A DNA stretch of 64,000 nucleotides. Source: Pseudomonas sp. JM0905a. Lineage in GTDB: Bacteria > Pseudomonadota > Gammaproteobacteria > Pseudomonadales > Pseudomonadaceae. The translations under genes and the position numbers were made by a program. Of this stretch, positions 18,124-27,055 are shown in pieces. How positions within the stretch are numbered: the first letter of the stretch is position 1; each line of letters starts with the position of its first letter. The stretch lies in assembly GCF_014700075.1 (NCBI RefSeq), contig NZ_JACXBU010000004.1, forward strand, positions 434,001-498,000, written 5' to 3'. The notes below the pieces were generated by a model. That model did not search any database. It was not told the DNA's origin and saw only the letters and a program-made list of their open reading frames with translations.

Positions 18124-18168
18124 TGGGGGCCGCTTCGCGGCCCTTTTTCGAATGAATTCGAACCCACA
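18124..18168. repeat. Second copy of the terminator-REP composite
   Basis: GGGGGCCGCTTCGCGGCCC followed by TTTTTCGAATGAATTCGAAC and CCACA repeats the 12256-12300 block nearly exactly. Here the outward REP partner is missing. Confidence 0.65.
18127..18148 (+). terminator. Rho-independent terminator after the porin gene
   Basis: GGGCCGC-TTC-GCGGCCC followed by five T residues, starting 18 bp beyond the porin stop. It is the same hairpin as at 12258. Confidence 0.78.
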
Positions 18169-18233
18169 CGGGTGCGGGGATCGGCTTCAACCTGCTGGCT
18201 CGGGCAAATGAATCCGAACCCGCCTGGACCCTC

Positions 18234-19151
18234 TCAGCGCCAGGCCTCTTCCTTGTCTTCTGCCTTGCGCTGGCGGTATTCGCTCGGGGTCATGCCAGCA
18301 TTGCGGGCGAAGAAGCGGCTGAAGTAGGCCGGGTCCTTGAAGCCCAGCAGGTAGCAGATCTCGTTGGCCGAGCTGCCGGTGAACAGCAGCAGGCGTTTGG
18401 CTTCTTGCATCACCCGGTCGTGGATCAGGCGTTTCGACGGCAGGTCGGCAATGCGCCGGCAGATATCGTTGAGCCGCGCCTCGGTCACGCCCATCTGCCC
18501 GGCGTACTGCGCCAGCGACCAGTGCTCGCGGTAATGCCCCTCGATCAGGCCATTGAAGCGATGGAACACCTGCAGGTCCTCGTGGCGTGCCGGCTGGGCC
18601 TTGAGCGAGCGCGCCGACAGGCGCAGCAGGCTGATGAAGATCAGGCGGGTCAACGCCGACAGCGCCGCCTCGCGACCCGGTCGGTTGGCGGCGAATTCGC
18701 TGCGCAGCTGGTCGAACAGCAGGTCCAGGCGCTGCACCTCTTCGCGTAATTCCTCCCCCAGCTCGGCGAAGGCCACACACACCGGCGAAATCTGCTGCCC
18801 ATCGGCCAGGCCCTGCCCCGCCTCCAGCAATGACCAGACCAGTTGCTGACGCACGGTGAGCACATGGCCGTCGGCATCCTGTTCGGTAACGAAGGCATGA
18901 GGGATGGTCGGTGGCGTGAGGAAGAACAGCGGTCCCTCCTGACGGTATTGCTGCTCGTCGAGATAGACCCGCACCGCACCGCTCTTCACGTAGTGCACCT
19001 GGAAGAAGCGGTCGTGGCGGTGCACCGGCATGTTGCGACCGAAGAAATCCGCGAGCTTGCCGAGGGCCTCGTAGTGCACCTCGGCGTCGGCGTAACGCTG
19101 GTCGTAGACCTGGCCGATGTTGATGTTGGGGATGGGCTGGCGCTCTGCCAT
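18234..19151 (-). CDS. hpaA: AraC-family activator of 4-hydroxyphenylacetate catabolism
   Basis: 305 residues. An N-terminal cupin-like sensor (residues ~30-110, MPVHRHDRFFQVHYVKSGAV) is followed by a linker and a C-terminal AraC/XylS DNA-binding domain with two HTH units; the second reads SANEICYLLGFKDPAYFSRF with AGMTPSEYR. Sequence and length match HpaA, which senses 4-HPA and activates the hydroxylase genes. The ATG at 19151 is preceded by GGAGAAAGG; a longer opening is not needed. The gene diverges from hpaG1 across a promoter carrying two operator-like dyads. Confidence 0.85.
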   Translation of the reverse strand: MAERQPIPNINIGQVYDQRYADAEVHYEALGKLADFFGRNMPVHRHDRFFQVHYVKSGAVRVYLDEQQYRQEGPLFFLTPPTIPHAFVTEQDADGHVLTVRQQLVWSLLEAGQGLADGQQISPVCVAFAELGEELREEVQRLDLLFDQLRSEFAANRPGREAALSALTRLIFISLLRLSARSLKAQPARHEDLQVFHRFNGLIEGHYREHWSLAQYAGQMGVTEARLNDICRRIADLPSKRLIHDRVMQEAKRLLLFTGSSANEICYLLGFKDPAYFSRFFARNAGMTPSEYRQRKAEDKEEAWR

Positions 19152-19210
19152 GGCGACCTTTCTCCGCTGCCTTCGCACACCTTCGATGACGAAAGGTGAA
19201 GACGCAAGGC

Positions 19211-19253
19211 TTGACGATCATTAACATGTTAAATATAACGTTAACACATTAAC
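19211..19253 (+). promoter_or_regulatory. hpaG1 operon promoter with two embedded operator-like dyads
   Basis: TTGACG (19211-19216) and TATAAC (19234-19239) are separated by 17 bp, giving a near-consensus sigma70 promoter. ATTAACATGTTAAA (19220-19233, containing the perfect palindrome TTAACATGTTAA) fills the spacer. GTTAACACATTAAC (19240-19253) starts directly after the -10 box. This arrangement is what a repressor-controlled promoter would show. HpaR, encoded at 29501-29950, is the natural candidate. Confidence 0.68.
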
Positions 19254-19319
19254 GAAATCCTCGTTACGGGTGGAGCTCCTGTCACGGCACCACCCGCTTT
19301 TTATTCACAGGAGACGACC

Positions 19320-19979
19320 ATGCGCCCCGCACTCGACCAAGTCGCCACCGGCACCCTGTTCGGCGTCGCGCTGAACTACCGGGGCCTGCTGGAAAGCCGC
19401 CAAGAGGAATTCCAGCAACCGCCCTACCAGAAGCCGCCGGTCAAGCCGGTGCTGTTCATCAAGACCCCGAACACCCGCAATGGCCACGGCCAGCCGGTGG
19501 TCTACCCGCAAGGCGTGGAGCGTCTGCAGCCGGGCCCGGCGCTCGGCGTAGTGATCGGCAAGAGCGCCAGCCGTGTAAGCGCCGCCGACGCCCTGGCGCA
19601 TGTGGCCGGCTATGTGATCGTCAACGAATTCAGCCTGCCGGAAGAGAGCTACTACCGCCCGGCGGTCAAGGCCAAGTGCCGCGACGGCTTCTGCCCCATC
19701 GGCCCGGAACTCGTCCCCGCTGCCGACGTGCAGGACCCGCACGCCCTGACCCTCAAGCTCTTCGTCAACGGCGAACTGCGCCAGGAGAACAGCACCGCCA
19801 ACCTGGTGCGCGGCATCCCCCAACTGATCGAGGAAATCAGCGAGTTCATGACTCTGCACGAGGGCGACGTGCTGATCACCGGCACCCCGGAAGGCCGCGT
19901 CGACGTCCAGCCCGGTGACCTGGTGGAAGTGGAAATCACCGGCCTCGGCCGCCTCGCCAACACCGTGGTTGCGGAATAA
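19320..19979 (+). CDS. hpaG1: 4-HPA degradation bifunctional isomerase/decarboxylase, N-terminal subunit
   Basis: 219 residues of the fumarylacetoacetate hydrolase fold, corresponding to the N-terminal half of enterobacterial HpaG/HpcE. With HpaG2 it decarboxylates 5-oxopent-3-ene-1,2,5-tricarboxylate and isomerises the product. Fold marks are FGVALNYRG, VLFIKTPNTRNGHG, VVNEFSLPEESYYRPAVKAKC (quoted in part) and ITGTPEGR. Where HpaG2 has the metal-binding Glu-X-Glu before VAVIGK, this subunit has Pro-Ala-Leu before GVVIGK, so it lacks those ligands. CAGGAGACGACC precedes the ATG. First gene of the hpaG1-G2-E run. Confidence 0.88.
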   Translation: MRPALDQVATGTLFGVALNYRGLLESRQEEFQQPPYQKPPVKPVLFIKTPNTRNGHGQPVVYPQGVERLQPGPALGVVIGKSASRVSAADALAHVAGYVIVNEFSLPEESYYRPAVKAKCRDGFCPIGPELVPAADVQDPHALTLKLFVNGELRQENSTANLVRGIPQLIEEISEFMTLHEGDVLITGTPEGRVDVQPGDLVEVEITGLGRLANTVVAE

Positions 19980-19989
19980 GGAGCCCGAG

Positions 19990-20778
19990 ATGAAACACGC
20001 ACGCATCCGTTACCAGGGCGAAGTCCACGCCGTAACCGTGGAAGCAGGCAACGCCGTCCGCCTCGCCGATGGCCGCCTGCTGGCCGAAGACCAGGTCCAG
20101 TGGCTGCCGCCGGCCACCGGCAGCATGTTCGCCCTGGGGCTGAACTACGCCGACCACGCCGCCGAACTGGCCTTCAAGGCCCCCACCGAGCCGCTGGCCT
20201 TCATCAAGTCGCCGGGTACCTACACCGGCCACAACCAGGTCACCTGGCGCCCCGACAACGTCGCCTACATGCACTACGAGTGCGAGCTGGTGGCGGTGAT
20301 CGGCAAGCCGGCGCGCAACGTGAAACGCGAAGATGCCCTCGCCTACCTGGCCGGCTACACGGTCTGCAACGACTACGCCATCCGCGACTATCTGGAGAAT
20401 TACTACCGGCCCAACCTGCGGGTGAAGAACCGCGACGCCACCACCCCGGTCGGCCCCTGGATCGTCGACGCCGCCGATGTGGCCGACCCGATGACGCTGA
20501 AGCTGCGCACCTGGGTGAACGGCGAACTGAAGCAGGAAGGCACCACCGCGGACATGATCTTCGACATCCCCTACCTGATCGAATACTTCTCCAGCTTCAT
20601 GACCCTGCAACCGGGCGACATGATTGCCACCGGCACGCCGGAGGGCCTGGCCGACGTGGTGCCGGGCGATGAAGTGGTGGTGGAAGTGGAAGGCGTGGGC
20701 CGCCTGGTCAACCGAATCGTCAGCGAAGCCGATTTCTTCGAAAGCAAGGGCTTCGCCCGCAAGCAACAAGAGGCATGA
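19990..20778 (+). CDS. hpaG2: 4-HPA degradation bifunctional isomerase/decarboxylase, C-terminal subunit
   Basis: 262 residues of the FAH fold. It has MFALGLNYADHAAELAF, then the metal-ligand motif YECELVAVIGK, then FDIPYLIEYFSSFMTLQPGD and IATGTPEGLADV. It carries the divalent-metal site absent from HpaG1, so it is probably the catalytic half. It follows hpaG1 by 10 bp, with a weak GGAG site, and overlaps hpaE by four bases. Confidence 0.9.
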   Translation: MKHARIRYQGEVHAVTVEAGNAVRLADGRLLAEDQVQWLPPATGSMFALGLNYADHAAELAFKAPTEPLAFIKSPGTYTGHNQVTWRPDNVAYMHYECELVAVIGKPARNVKREDALAYLAGYTVCNDYAIRDYLENYYRPNLRVKNRDATTPVGPWIVDAADVADPMTLKLRTWVNGELKQEGTTADMIFDIPYLIEYFSSFMTLQPGDMIATGTPEGLADVVPGDEVVVEVEGVGRLVNRIVSEADFFESKGFARKQQEA

Positions 20779-22244
20779 ACAAGATGATCAAGCACTGGAT
20801 CAACGGCCAGGAAGTCGAAAGCAAAGAGACTTTCGTCAACTACAACCCGGCCACCATGGATGCCATCGGTGAAGTCGCCAGCGGGGGCGCCGAGGAAATC
20901 GCCGCCGCCGTGGCCGCTGCCAAGGAAGCCTTCCCCAAGTGGGCCAACACCCCAGCCAAGGAACGCGCGAAGCTGATGCGCAAGCTGGGTGAACTGATCG
21001 ATGCGAACGTACCGCACCTGGCCGAGCTGGAAACCCTGGACACCGGCCTGCCGATCCACCAGACGAAGAACGTGCTGATCCCCCGTGCCTCGCACAACTT
21101 CGAGTTCTTCGCCGAGGTCTGCACTCGCATGGATGGCCACAGCTACCCGGTGGATGACCAGATGCTCAACTACACCCTGTACCAGCCGGTGGGCGTGTGT
21201 GGCCTGGTCTCTCCGTGGAACGTGCCGTTCATGACCGCCACCTGGAAGACCGCACCCTGCCTGGCCCTGGGCAACACTGCGGTCCTGAAGATGAGCGAGC
21301 TGTCGCCGCTGACCGCCAACGAACTGGGTCGCCTGGCCTTGGAAGCCGGTATCCCGAAAGGCGTGCTGAACGTGGTGCAGGGTTACGGCGCCACCGCTGG
21401 CGACGCCCTGGTCCGCCACCCCGACGTGCGTGCGATTTCCTTCACCGGCGGCACCGCCACCGGGCGCAAGATCATGCAGACCGCCGGCCTGAAGAAGTAC
21501 TCCATGGAGCTGGGCGGCAAGTCGCCGGTACTGATCTTCGAAGACGCCGACCTCGACCGCGCACTGGACGCCGCGCTGTTCACCATTTTCTCGCTGAACG
21601 GCGAGCGCTGCACCGCAGGCAGCCGGATCTTCATCCAGGAGAGCGTCTACGACCAGTTCGTCGCCGAATTCGCCGCGCGTGCCAAGCGCCTGATCGTGGG
21701 TGATCCGCAGGACCCGAAAACCCAGGTCGGTTCGATGATCACCCAAGCGCACTACGACAAGGTCACCGGCTACATCCGCATCGGCATCGAGGAAGGCGCC
21801 ACCCTGCTGGCCGGCGGCCTGGAGCGCCCGGCGAACCTTCCGGCGCACCTGTCCAAGGGGCAGTTCATCCAGCCCACGGTGTTCGCCGATGTGGATAACC
21901 GCATGCGCATCGCCCAGGAAGAAATCTTCGGCCCAGTGGTCTGCCTGATGAAGTTCAAGGACGAAGCCGAAGCGCTGCGCCTGGCCAACGACACCGAGTA
22001 CGGCCTGGCCTCCTACATCTGGACCCAGGACATCGGCAAGGCCCATCGCCTGGCCCGCGGCATCGAAGCCGGCATGGTCTTCATCAACAGCCAGAACGTG
22101 CGCGACCTGCGCCAGCCGTTCGGTGGCGTGAAGGGCTCGGGCACTGGCCGCGAAGGCGGTCAGTACAGTTTCGAAGTGTTCGCCGAGATCAAGAACGTGT
22201 GCATTTCCATGGGGAGCCACCATATCCCGCGCTGGGGCCTGTGA
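20775..22244 (+). CDS. hpaE: 5-carboxymethyl-2-hydroxymuconate semialdehyde dehydrogenase
   Basis: 489 residues, NAD-dependent ALDH. It oxidises the ring-cleavage product of homoprotocatechuate. Present are SPWNVPFMTATWKTAPCLALG (partial), MELGGKSPVLIF with the general base, NGERCTAGSR with the catalytic Cys, EEIFGPVVCL and the C-terminal QPFGGVKGSGTGREGG. HpaE enzymes share the SFEVFAEIKNVCISMG tail. The start ATG overlaps the hpaG2 stop (ATGA). An internal ATG at 20784 is possible but less likely. Confidence 0.92.
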   Translation: MNKMIKHWINGQEVESKETFVNYNPATMDAIGEVASGGAEEIAAAVAAAKEAFPKWANTPAKERAKLMRKLGELIDANVPHLAELETLDTGLPIHQTKNVLIPRASHNFEFFAEVCTRMDGHSYPVDDQMLNYTLYQPVGVCGLVSPWNVPFMTATWKTAPCLALGNTAVLKMSELSPLTANELGRLALEAGIPKGVLNVVQGYGATAGDALVRHPDVRAISFTGGTATGRKIMQTAGLKKYSMELGGKSPVLIFEDADLDRALDAALFTIFSLNGERCTAGSRIFIQESVYDQFVAEFAARAKRLIVGDPQDPKTQVGSMITQAHYDKVTGYIRIGIEEGATLLAGGLERPANLPAHLSKGQFIQPTVFADVDNRMRIAQEEIFGPVVCLMKFKDEAEALRLANDTEYGLASYIWTQDIGKAHRLARGIEAGMVFINSQNVRDLRQPFGGVKGSGTGREGGQYSFEVFAEIKNVCISMGSHHIPRWGL

Positions 22245-22283
22245 GCCCGTCCACGATCTGCTGCGCGTCGGAATAACTGCGTT

Positions 22284-22342
22284 GGAAATGGCTTCGGAGT
22301 GCTCATTTACAGCTCGTAAACTCCGCCTCCTCAGCCATTTCC
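22284..22342. repeat. Long imperfect hairpin between hpaE and hpaD
   Basis: GGAAATGGCT (22284) pairs with AGCCATTTCC (22333), and inner CGGAGT pairs with ACTCCG. The surrounding text to ~22395 (TGCGCGTCGGAATAACTGCG ... GATCGTGAACAGG) looks like a dispersed intergenic element recalled from other Pseudomonas genomes. It may separate hpaE from hpaD transcriptionally or stabilise mRNA ends. Confidence 0.6.
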
Positions 22343-22475
22343 GCCTTGTTCTTCTCTAGCTCGCGAGATCGTGAACAGGCTCATAACCTGTCTAAAAAAA
22401 GAGCAACCTAAGTGCCGGCGTGCAACCGACCGAACAACAAGTTCCCTGGAGGGGAACGACACGAGGAGAACCGTC

Positions 22476-23399
22476 ATGGGCAAACTTGCTCTGGCCGCCA
22501 AGATCACCCACGTTCCGTCCATGTACCTGTCCGAGCTGCCGGGCCCGCGCCAGGGCTTCCGTCAGGCCGCTATCGACGGACACATTGAAATCGGCCGCCG
22601 CTGCCGCGAGCTGAACGTTGACACCATCGTCGTGTTCGACACCCACTGGCTGGTCAACGCCAACTACCACATCAATTGCGGCGCCCAATTCCAGGGCCTG
22701 TACACCAGCAACGAGCTGCCGCACTTCATCGCCAACATGGAATACGGGTTCCCCGGCAACCCCGAACTGGGCCGCCTGCTGGCCGAGGAATGCAACCGCT
22801 ACGGCGTGGAGACCATGGCCCACGACGCGACCACCCTGGCCCCGGAATACGGCACCCTGGTGCCCATGCGTTACATGAACGCCGACCAGCACTTCAAGGT
22901 GATCTCGGTCTCGGCGCTGTGCACCTCCCACTACCTGAACGACAGCGCCCGCCTCGGCTGGGCCATGCGCAAGGCCGTGGAAGAACACTACGACGGCACG
23001 GTGGCCTTCCTTGCCAGCGGGTCGCTGTCCCACCGTTTCGCCCAGAACGGCCAGGCGCCCGAGTTCGCCACGAAAGTGTGGAGCCCCTTCCTGGAAACCC
23101 TCGATCACCGTGTGGTGCAGATGTGGGAAGACGGCGACTGGGAAGACTTCTGCGCCATGCTCCCGGAGTACGCGGTGAAGGGCCACGGCGAAGGCTTCAT
23201 GCACGACACCGCCATGCTGCTGGGCGCCCTGGGCTGGTCGAAGTACGACGGCAAGGCCGAAGTCGTCACCCCCTACTTCGGTTCCTCCGGCACCGGCCAG
23301 ATCAACGCCGTGTTCCCGGTCACCCCGCAGGACGGTTCCGCCATTCCCGCCGCCCAGGCGTCGAACCCGGCCGGCGTCGCCTCCACCAGCCGTCTCTGA
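22476..23399 (+). CDS. hpaD: 3,4-dihydroxyphenylacetate 2,3-dioxygenase
   Basis: 307 residues, extradiol ring-cleavage dioxygenase of the LigB/class III fold. It opens homoprotocatechuate to 5-carboxymethyl-2-hydroxymuconate semialdehyde. The metal and active-site histidines are visible in KITHVPSMY and FDTHWLV, with a later acid/His region around GSLSHRFAQNG and KGHGEGFMHD. The ATG at 22476 follows GAGGAGAACC; the extended upstream opening covers untranslated sequence. Length is slightly above E. coli HpaD because of a Ser/Ala-rich tail. Confidence 0.9.
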   Translation: MGKLALAAKITHVPSMYLSELPGPRQGFRQAAIDGHIEIGRRCRELNVDTIVVFDTHWLVNANYHINCGAQFQGLYTSNELPHFIANMEYGFPGNPELGRLLAEECNRYGVETMAHDATTLAPEYGTLVPMRYMNADQHFKVISVSALCTSHYLNDSARLGWAMRKAVEEHYDGTVAFLASGSLSHRFAQNGQAPEFATKVWSPFLETLDHRVVQMWEDGDWEDFCAMLPEYAVKGHGEGFMHDTAMLLGALGWSKYDGKAEVVTPYFGSSGTGQINAVFPVTPQDGSAIPAAQASNPAGVASTSRL

Positions 23400-23410
23400 G
23401 GGGCAGCGCC

Positions 23411-23803
23411 ATGCCGCACTTCATCGTCGAATACACCCACAACATCGAGGCCGAGGCTGACCTGCCGGGCCTCTTCGAGAAGGTCCACGCCTGCCTGGGC
23501 GCCTCGGGGGTCTTTCCCCTCGGGGGCATCCGCAGCCGCGCCATGCGCCTGGATACCTGGCGCATGGCGGACGGCAAGCACGACTACGCGTTCGTCCACA
23601 TGACCCTGAAGGTCGGTGCCGGCCGTGACCTGGAGACCCGCCGCCAGGTGGCCGACGCGCTGTTCGAGACGATCACCCAGCACTTCGCCGAACTCCAGGC
23701 GCGCCGTTTGCTGGCCCTCTCTTTCGAGATGACCGAGCTGCATGCCGAGCTCAATTACAAGCTCAACAACGTGCATGCATTCCTGAGGGGCGAGGGCGGC
23801 TGA
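23411..23803 (+). CDS. hpaF: 5-carboxymethyl-2-hydroxymuconate delta-isomerase
   Basis: 130 residues, tautomerase superfamily. It isomerises the HpaE product. The catalytic Pro becomes the N-terminus after Met removal (MPHFIVEYTHN). Also present are DYAFVHMTLKVGAGRD and the C-terminal ELNYKLNNVH. It lies 11 bp after hpaD with GGGGCAG as a weak ribosome site. Confidence 0.9.
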   Translation: MPHFIVEYTHNIEAEADLPGLFEKVHACLGASGVFPLGGIRSRAMRLDTWRMADGKHDYAFVHMTLKVGAGRDLETRRQVADALFETITQHFAELQARRLLALSFEMTELHAELNYKLNNVHAFLRGEGG

Positions 23804-23848
23804 AGCCGCCCCACCTCCCCCGCTCTCATTCAGAAAAAGTACAAGACC

Positions 23849-25159
23849 ATGAGCACAATCGATTCCGTTTGCCCTGCCGGCGCCGAAAACGCCACTCGCG
23901 ATGCGACCCATCGCGCCGTCACCTGGCGGCTGATGCCGCTGCTGCTGGTGTGCTACCTGTTCGCCCACCTCGACCGTATCAATATCGGCTTCGCCAAGAT
24001 GCAGCTGAGCGCTGACCTGCAGTTCAGCGACACCGTCTACGGCCTCGGCGCCGGTCTGTTCTTCATCGCCTACGCCCTGTTTGGCGTACCCAGCAACCTG
24101 GCCCTGGAACGGGTCGGCCCGCGCCGCTGGATTGCTTTCCTGATGGTGGTCTGGGGCTTTCTGTCCAGCGGCATGTTCCTGATCCAGGACGCCACCGGCT
24201 TCTACGTGCTGCGCTTCCTGCTTGGCGTGGCCGAGGCCGGTTTCTTCCCCGGCATCCTGGTGTACCTCAACCGCTGGTACCCGGCGCGTCGCCGCGCCCA
24301 GATCACCGCCCTGTTCGCCATCGCCGTGCCCATGGCTGGGGTAATAGGCGGGCCGCTGTCCGGCGCCATACTCGAAGGATTCCACGACCACCTGGGCCTA
24401 CGCGGTTGGCAGTGGATGTTCCTGCTGGAAGGTTCCCCCGTGATCCTCCTTGGCCTGGTTGTATGGTTCAACCTGCCGGAGCGCTTTGATGCGGTTGCGT
24501 GGTTGAGCGACGAGCAGAAGCGCTGCTTGCGGGAGGACATGGCGATCGAGGAGCAGCGCAAGCCCATCACCTCCTTCGCCGGCATCCTGCGTGATCGCTG
24601 GGTGTGGCTCCTGGTGGCGATCTACTTCGCGGTGATGCTGGCGGTGAATACCCTGGCCTTCTGGATGCCCACCCTGATCCACGGCACCGGCGTCGCCCGC
24701 GACAGCCAGGTTGGACTGCTCAGCGCCATCCCCTATGTGGCAGGTGTCTGCTTCATGCTGGCCTGCGGTCGTTCCTCGGACCGTCACCGCGAACGCCGCT
24801 GGCACCTGTGCGTTCCGCTGTTGATGTGCGCTGCCGGCATTGCCATCAGCGGACTGTTACCCGGCAGCACCGTCCCCGTCCTGGCTGGACTGATCATCGC
24901 CGGCATGGGTGCCAGCGCTGCCCTGCCGATGTTCTGGCAGTTGCCACCGGCCTTCCTTTCTATCCGCACCCAGGCTGCCGGGATTGGACTGATCAGCTCC
25001 TTCGGCAGCGTTGCCGCCTTTCTCGCGCCCTACCTGATCGGCTGGATGCGCGACACCACTCAGAGCGCCAGCCTCGCGCTGTTCGTCCTGGCCGTATTCA
25101 TCGCCCTCGGCGCCGCGCTGGTGCTTCGCACGCCCGCCGAACTCGTCAATCCTCGTTAG
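23849..25159 (+). CDS. hpaX: 4-hydroxyphenylacetate permease, MFS anion:cation symporter family
   Basis: 436 residues, 12 helices. ACS-family marks are [20 protein letters not shown] (helix 1), [20 protein letters not shown], the [21 protein letters not shown] stretch and [15 protein letters not shown]. The ACS branch contains HpaX, 4-HPA importer of E. coli W, and position between hpaF and hpaH supports that assignment. It probably adds to, or overlaps with, the TRAP system and porin upstream. Confidence 0.87.
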   Translation: MSTIDSVCPAGAENATRDATHRAVTWRLMPLLLVCYLFAHLDRINIGFAKMQLSADLQFSDTVYGLGAGLFFIAYALFGVPSNLALERVGPRRWIAFLMVVWGFLSSGMFLIQDATGFYVLRFLLGVAEAGFFPGILVYLNRWYPARRRAQITALFAIAVPMAGVIGGPLSGAILEGFHDHLGLRGWQWMFLLEGSPVILLGLVVWFNLPERFDAVAWLSDEQKRCLREDMAIEEQRKPITSFAGILRDRWVWLLVAIYFAVMLAVNTLAFWMPTLIHGTGVARDSQVGLLSAIPYVAGVCFMLACGRSSDRHRERRWHLCVPLLMCAAGIAISGLLPGSTVPVLAGLIIAGMGASAALPMFWQLPPAFLSIRTQAAGIGLISSFGSVAAFLAPYLIGWMRDTTQSASLALFVLAVFIALGAALVLRTPAELVNPR

Positions 25160-25170
25160 AGACCCCCGTC

Positions 25171-25974
25171 ATGCTCGACCCTACTCTGATCCAACAGGCC
25201 GCCGCCCGTCTCGACGCCGCCGAGCGTTCCCGTGAACAGGTGCGTCAGTTCTCCCTCGACTACCCGTCCATCAGCATCGACGACGCCTACGCCATCCAGC
25301 GCGCCTGGGTGGCCCAGAAGATCCGTGACGGTCGCAAGCTGGTCGGCCACAAGATCGGCCTCACCTCTCGCGCCATGCAGGTCTCGTCCAACATCACCGA
25401 GCCGGATTACGGCGCGCTGCTGGACGACATGCTGTTCGAGGAAGGCAGCGACATCCCGTTCGAGCGCTTCATCGTCCCGCGCGTGGAAGTGGAACTGGCC
25501 TTCATCCTCGGCAAACCGCTGCGTGGCCCCAACTGCACCGTCTTCGACGTGCTGGAAGCCACCGAGTGGGTGATTCCCGCGCTGGAGATCATCGACGCCC
25601 GCATCCAGCAGGTGGACCCCGAAACGAAAGTGACCCGCAAGGTGTTCGACACCATTTCCGATAACGCCGCCAACGCTGGCGTGGTGATGGGCGGCCGCGC
25701 CGTCCGCCCGACAGATATCGACCTGCGCCGCGTGCCGGCCATCCTCTATCGCAATGGTGTGATCGAGGAATCCGGCGTGTCTGCTGCCGTACTCAACCAT
25801 CCGGCCAAGGGTGTGGCGTGGCTGGCCAACAAGCTGGCGCCCTACGACGTCACCCTGGAAGCCGGCCAGATCATTCTCGGCGGCTCCTTCACGCGCCCTG
25901 TGGCGGCAAACCCCGGCGACACCTTCCACGTCGACTACGACCAGCTGGGCTCCATCGCCTGCCGCTTCGTCTGA
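25171..25974 (+). CDS. hpaH: 2-oxo-hept-4-ene-1,7-dioate hydratase
   Basis: 267 residues, FAH-related hydratase. It adds water to the linear dienoate made by HpaG. Visible are [13 protein letters not shown], the metal-binding Glu-X-Glu in [23 protein letters not shown] and [10 protein letters not shown]. It starts 11 bp after hpaX. Confidence 0.9.
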   Translation: MLDPTLIQQAAARLDAAERSREQVRQFSLDYPSISIDDAYAIQRAWVAQKIRDGRKLVGHKIGLTSRAMQVSSNITEPDYGALLDDMLFEEGSDIPFERFIVPRVEVELAFILGKPLRGPNCTVFDVLEATEWVIPALEIIDARIQQVDPETKVTRKVFDTISDNAANAGVVMGGRAVRPTDIDLRRVPAILYRNGVIEESGVSAAVLNHPAKGVAWLANKLAPYDVTLEAGQIILGGSFTRPVAANPGDTFHVDYDQLGSIACRFV

Positions 25975-25982
25975 CTCGCCCC

Positions 25983-26035
25983 TGTAGGAGCGAGCTTGCT
26001 CGCGAAGCTCTTCGCCAGCAGATCTGGCTCCTACA
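25983..26035. repeat. REP pair between hpaH and hpaI
   Basis: TGTAGGAGCGAGCTTGCTCG opens the unit and GGCTCCTACA closes it: outer complementary arms TGTAGGAGC / GCTCCTACA with inner hairpin GCGAGCTTGCTCGC. It is a common Pseudomonas REP form. Confidence 0.75.
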
Positions 26036-26060
26036 TTCAATGCCTGCCAAGGAGTCCTGC

Positions 26061-26864
26061 ATGGACCTGCCGATCAACACGTTCAAACAGCGCCTGCAAT
26101 CCGGCCAACCCCAGATCGGCCTCTGGCTCGGCCTTGCCGATGCCTATTGCGCGGAGCTGGCAGCCAACGCCGGCTTCGACTGGCTGCTGCTCGACGGCGA
26201 GCACGCGCCCAACGATCTGCGCACCCTGCTGGCCCAATTGCAGGCCATTGCACCCTACCCGTCCCAGCCAATCATCCGCCCGCCCATTGGCGACGCGGTA
26301 CTGATCAAGCAACTGCTGGACATCGGCGCCCAGACCCTGCTGGTGCCCATGGTGGAGTCGGCCGAGCAGGCCGCCGAGCTGGTACGTGCCATGCGCTATC
26401 CGCCCTTCGGCATCCGCGGTGTCGGCAGCGCCCTGGCCCGTGCCTCGCGCTGGAACAGCATCCCCGGCTACCTTGACCAGGCTGACGAGCAGATGTGCCT
26501 GTTGGTGCAGATCGAGAACCTCGAAGGCCTGGCCAACCTGGACGTGATCGCTGCCGTGGAAGGTGTTGACGGCGTGTTCATTGGCCCTGCCGACCTCTCC
26601 GCCGCCATGGGTCATCGCGGCAACCCCGGCCACCCGGAAGTCCAGGCCGCCATCGAAGATGCCATCGTCCGCATCCGCGCTACCGGCAAGGCCGCCGGCA
26701 TCCTCTCCGCCGACCAGACCCTGGCGCGCCGCTACATCGAACTGGGCGCCGCCTTCGTTGCGGTGGGGGTGGATACCACGGTGCTGATGCGTGGTTTGCA
26801 GAGCCTGGCAGGTGCGTTCAAGGGAACGGCCACTCCGGCGAGCGGGGGTGGCGGGGTGTATTGA
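26061..26864 (+). CDS. hpaI: 4-hydroxy-2-oxoheptane-1,7-dioate aldolase
   Basis: 267 residues, class II pyruvate aldolase of the HpcH/HpaI family. It splits the hydrated product into pyruvate and succinate semialdehyde, the last step of the pathway. Key residues are the active-site His in [11 protein letters not shown], Arg in IIRPPIG, the metal ligands Glu in VQIENLEG and Asp in FIGPADLSA, and [20 protein letters not shown] precedes the ATG. Separated from hpaH by a REP pair but probably same transcript. Confidence 0.91.
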   Translation: MDLPINTFKQRLQSGQPQIGLWLGLADAYCAELAANAGFDWLLLDGEHAPNDLRTLLAQLQAIAPYPSQPIIRPPIGDAVLIKQLLDIGAQTLLVPMVESAEQAAELVRAMRYPPFGIRGVGSALARASRWNSIPGYLDQADEQMCLLVQIENLEGLANLDVIAAVEGVDGVFIGPADLSAAMGHRGNPGHPEVQAAIEDAIVRIRATGKAAGILSADQTLARRYIELGAAFVAVGVDTTVLMRGLQSLAGAFKGTATPASGGGGVY

Positions 26865-26879
26865 TTGCCCCGTGCCCCC

Positions 26880-27005
26880 TGTAGGGGCGAACTCATTCGC
26901 CAAGCAGGACGCAGTCCTGCCGTAGGTTGGTGCTGAGGAACGATGCCCAACGTCCCAGACTCGCCCCTGAATCGTTGGGCTTCGCAAAGCTCAGCCACAA
27001 CCTAC
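26880..27005. repeat. REP unit plus inverted-repeat element downstream of hpaI
   Basis: CTGTAGGGGCGAACTCATTC (26880) is a single REP unit. It is followed by GTAGGTTG (26922) ... CAACCTAC (26998-27005), whose interior also folds (AACGATGCCCAACG with CGTTGGGC). This fills the gap between the convergent hpaI and C1 reductase genes. Confidence 0.65.
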
Positions 27006-27036
27006 AAAAAAATGGCGCCCACCTGGGGCGCCATTT
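27005..27036 (-). terminator. Terminator at the hpaI / 4-HPA hydroxylase convergence
   Basis: ATGGCGCC / GGCGCCAT (27012-27019, 27027-27034), loop CACCTGG. Read on the minus strand the stem is followed by a seven-T run, making it a strong terminator for the hydroxylase operon. On the plus strand the trailing TTTCC is weaker, but it may act both ways. Confidence 0.82.
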
Positions 27037-27055
27037 CCATTGCAACGCAAGCCAT

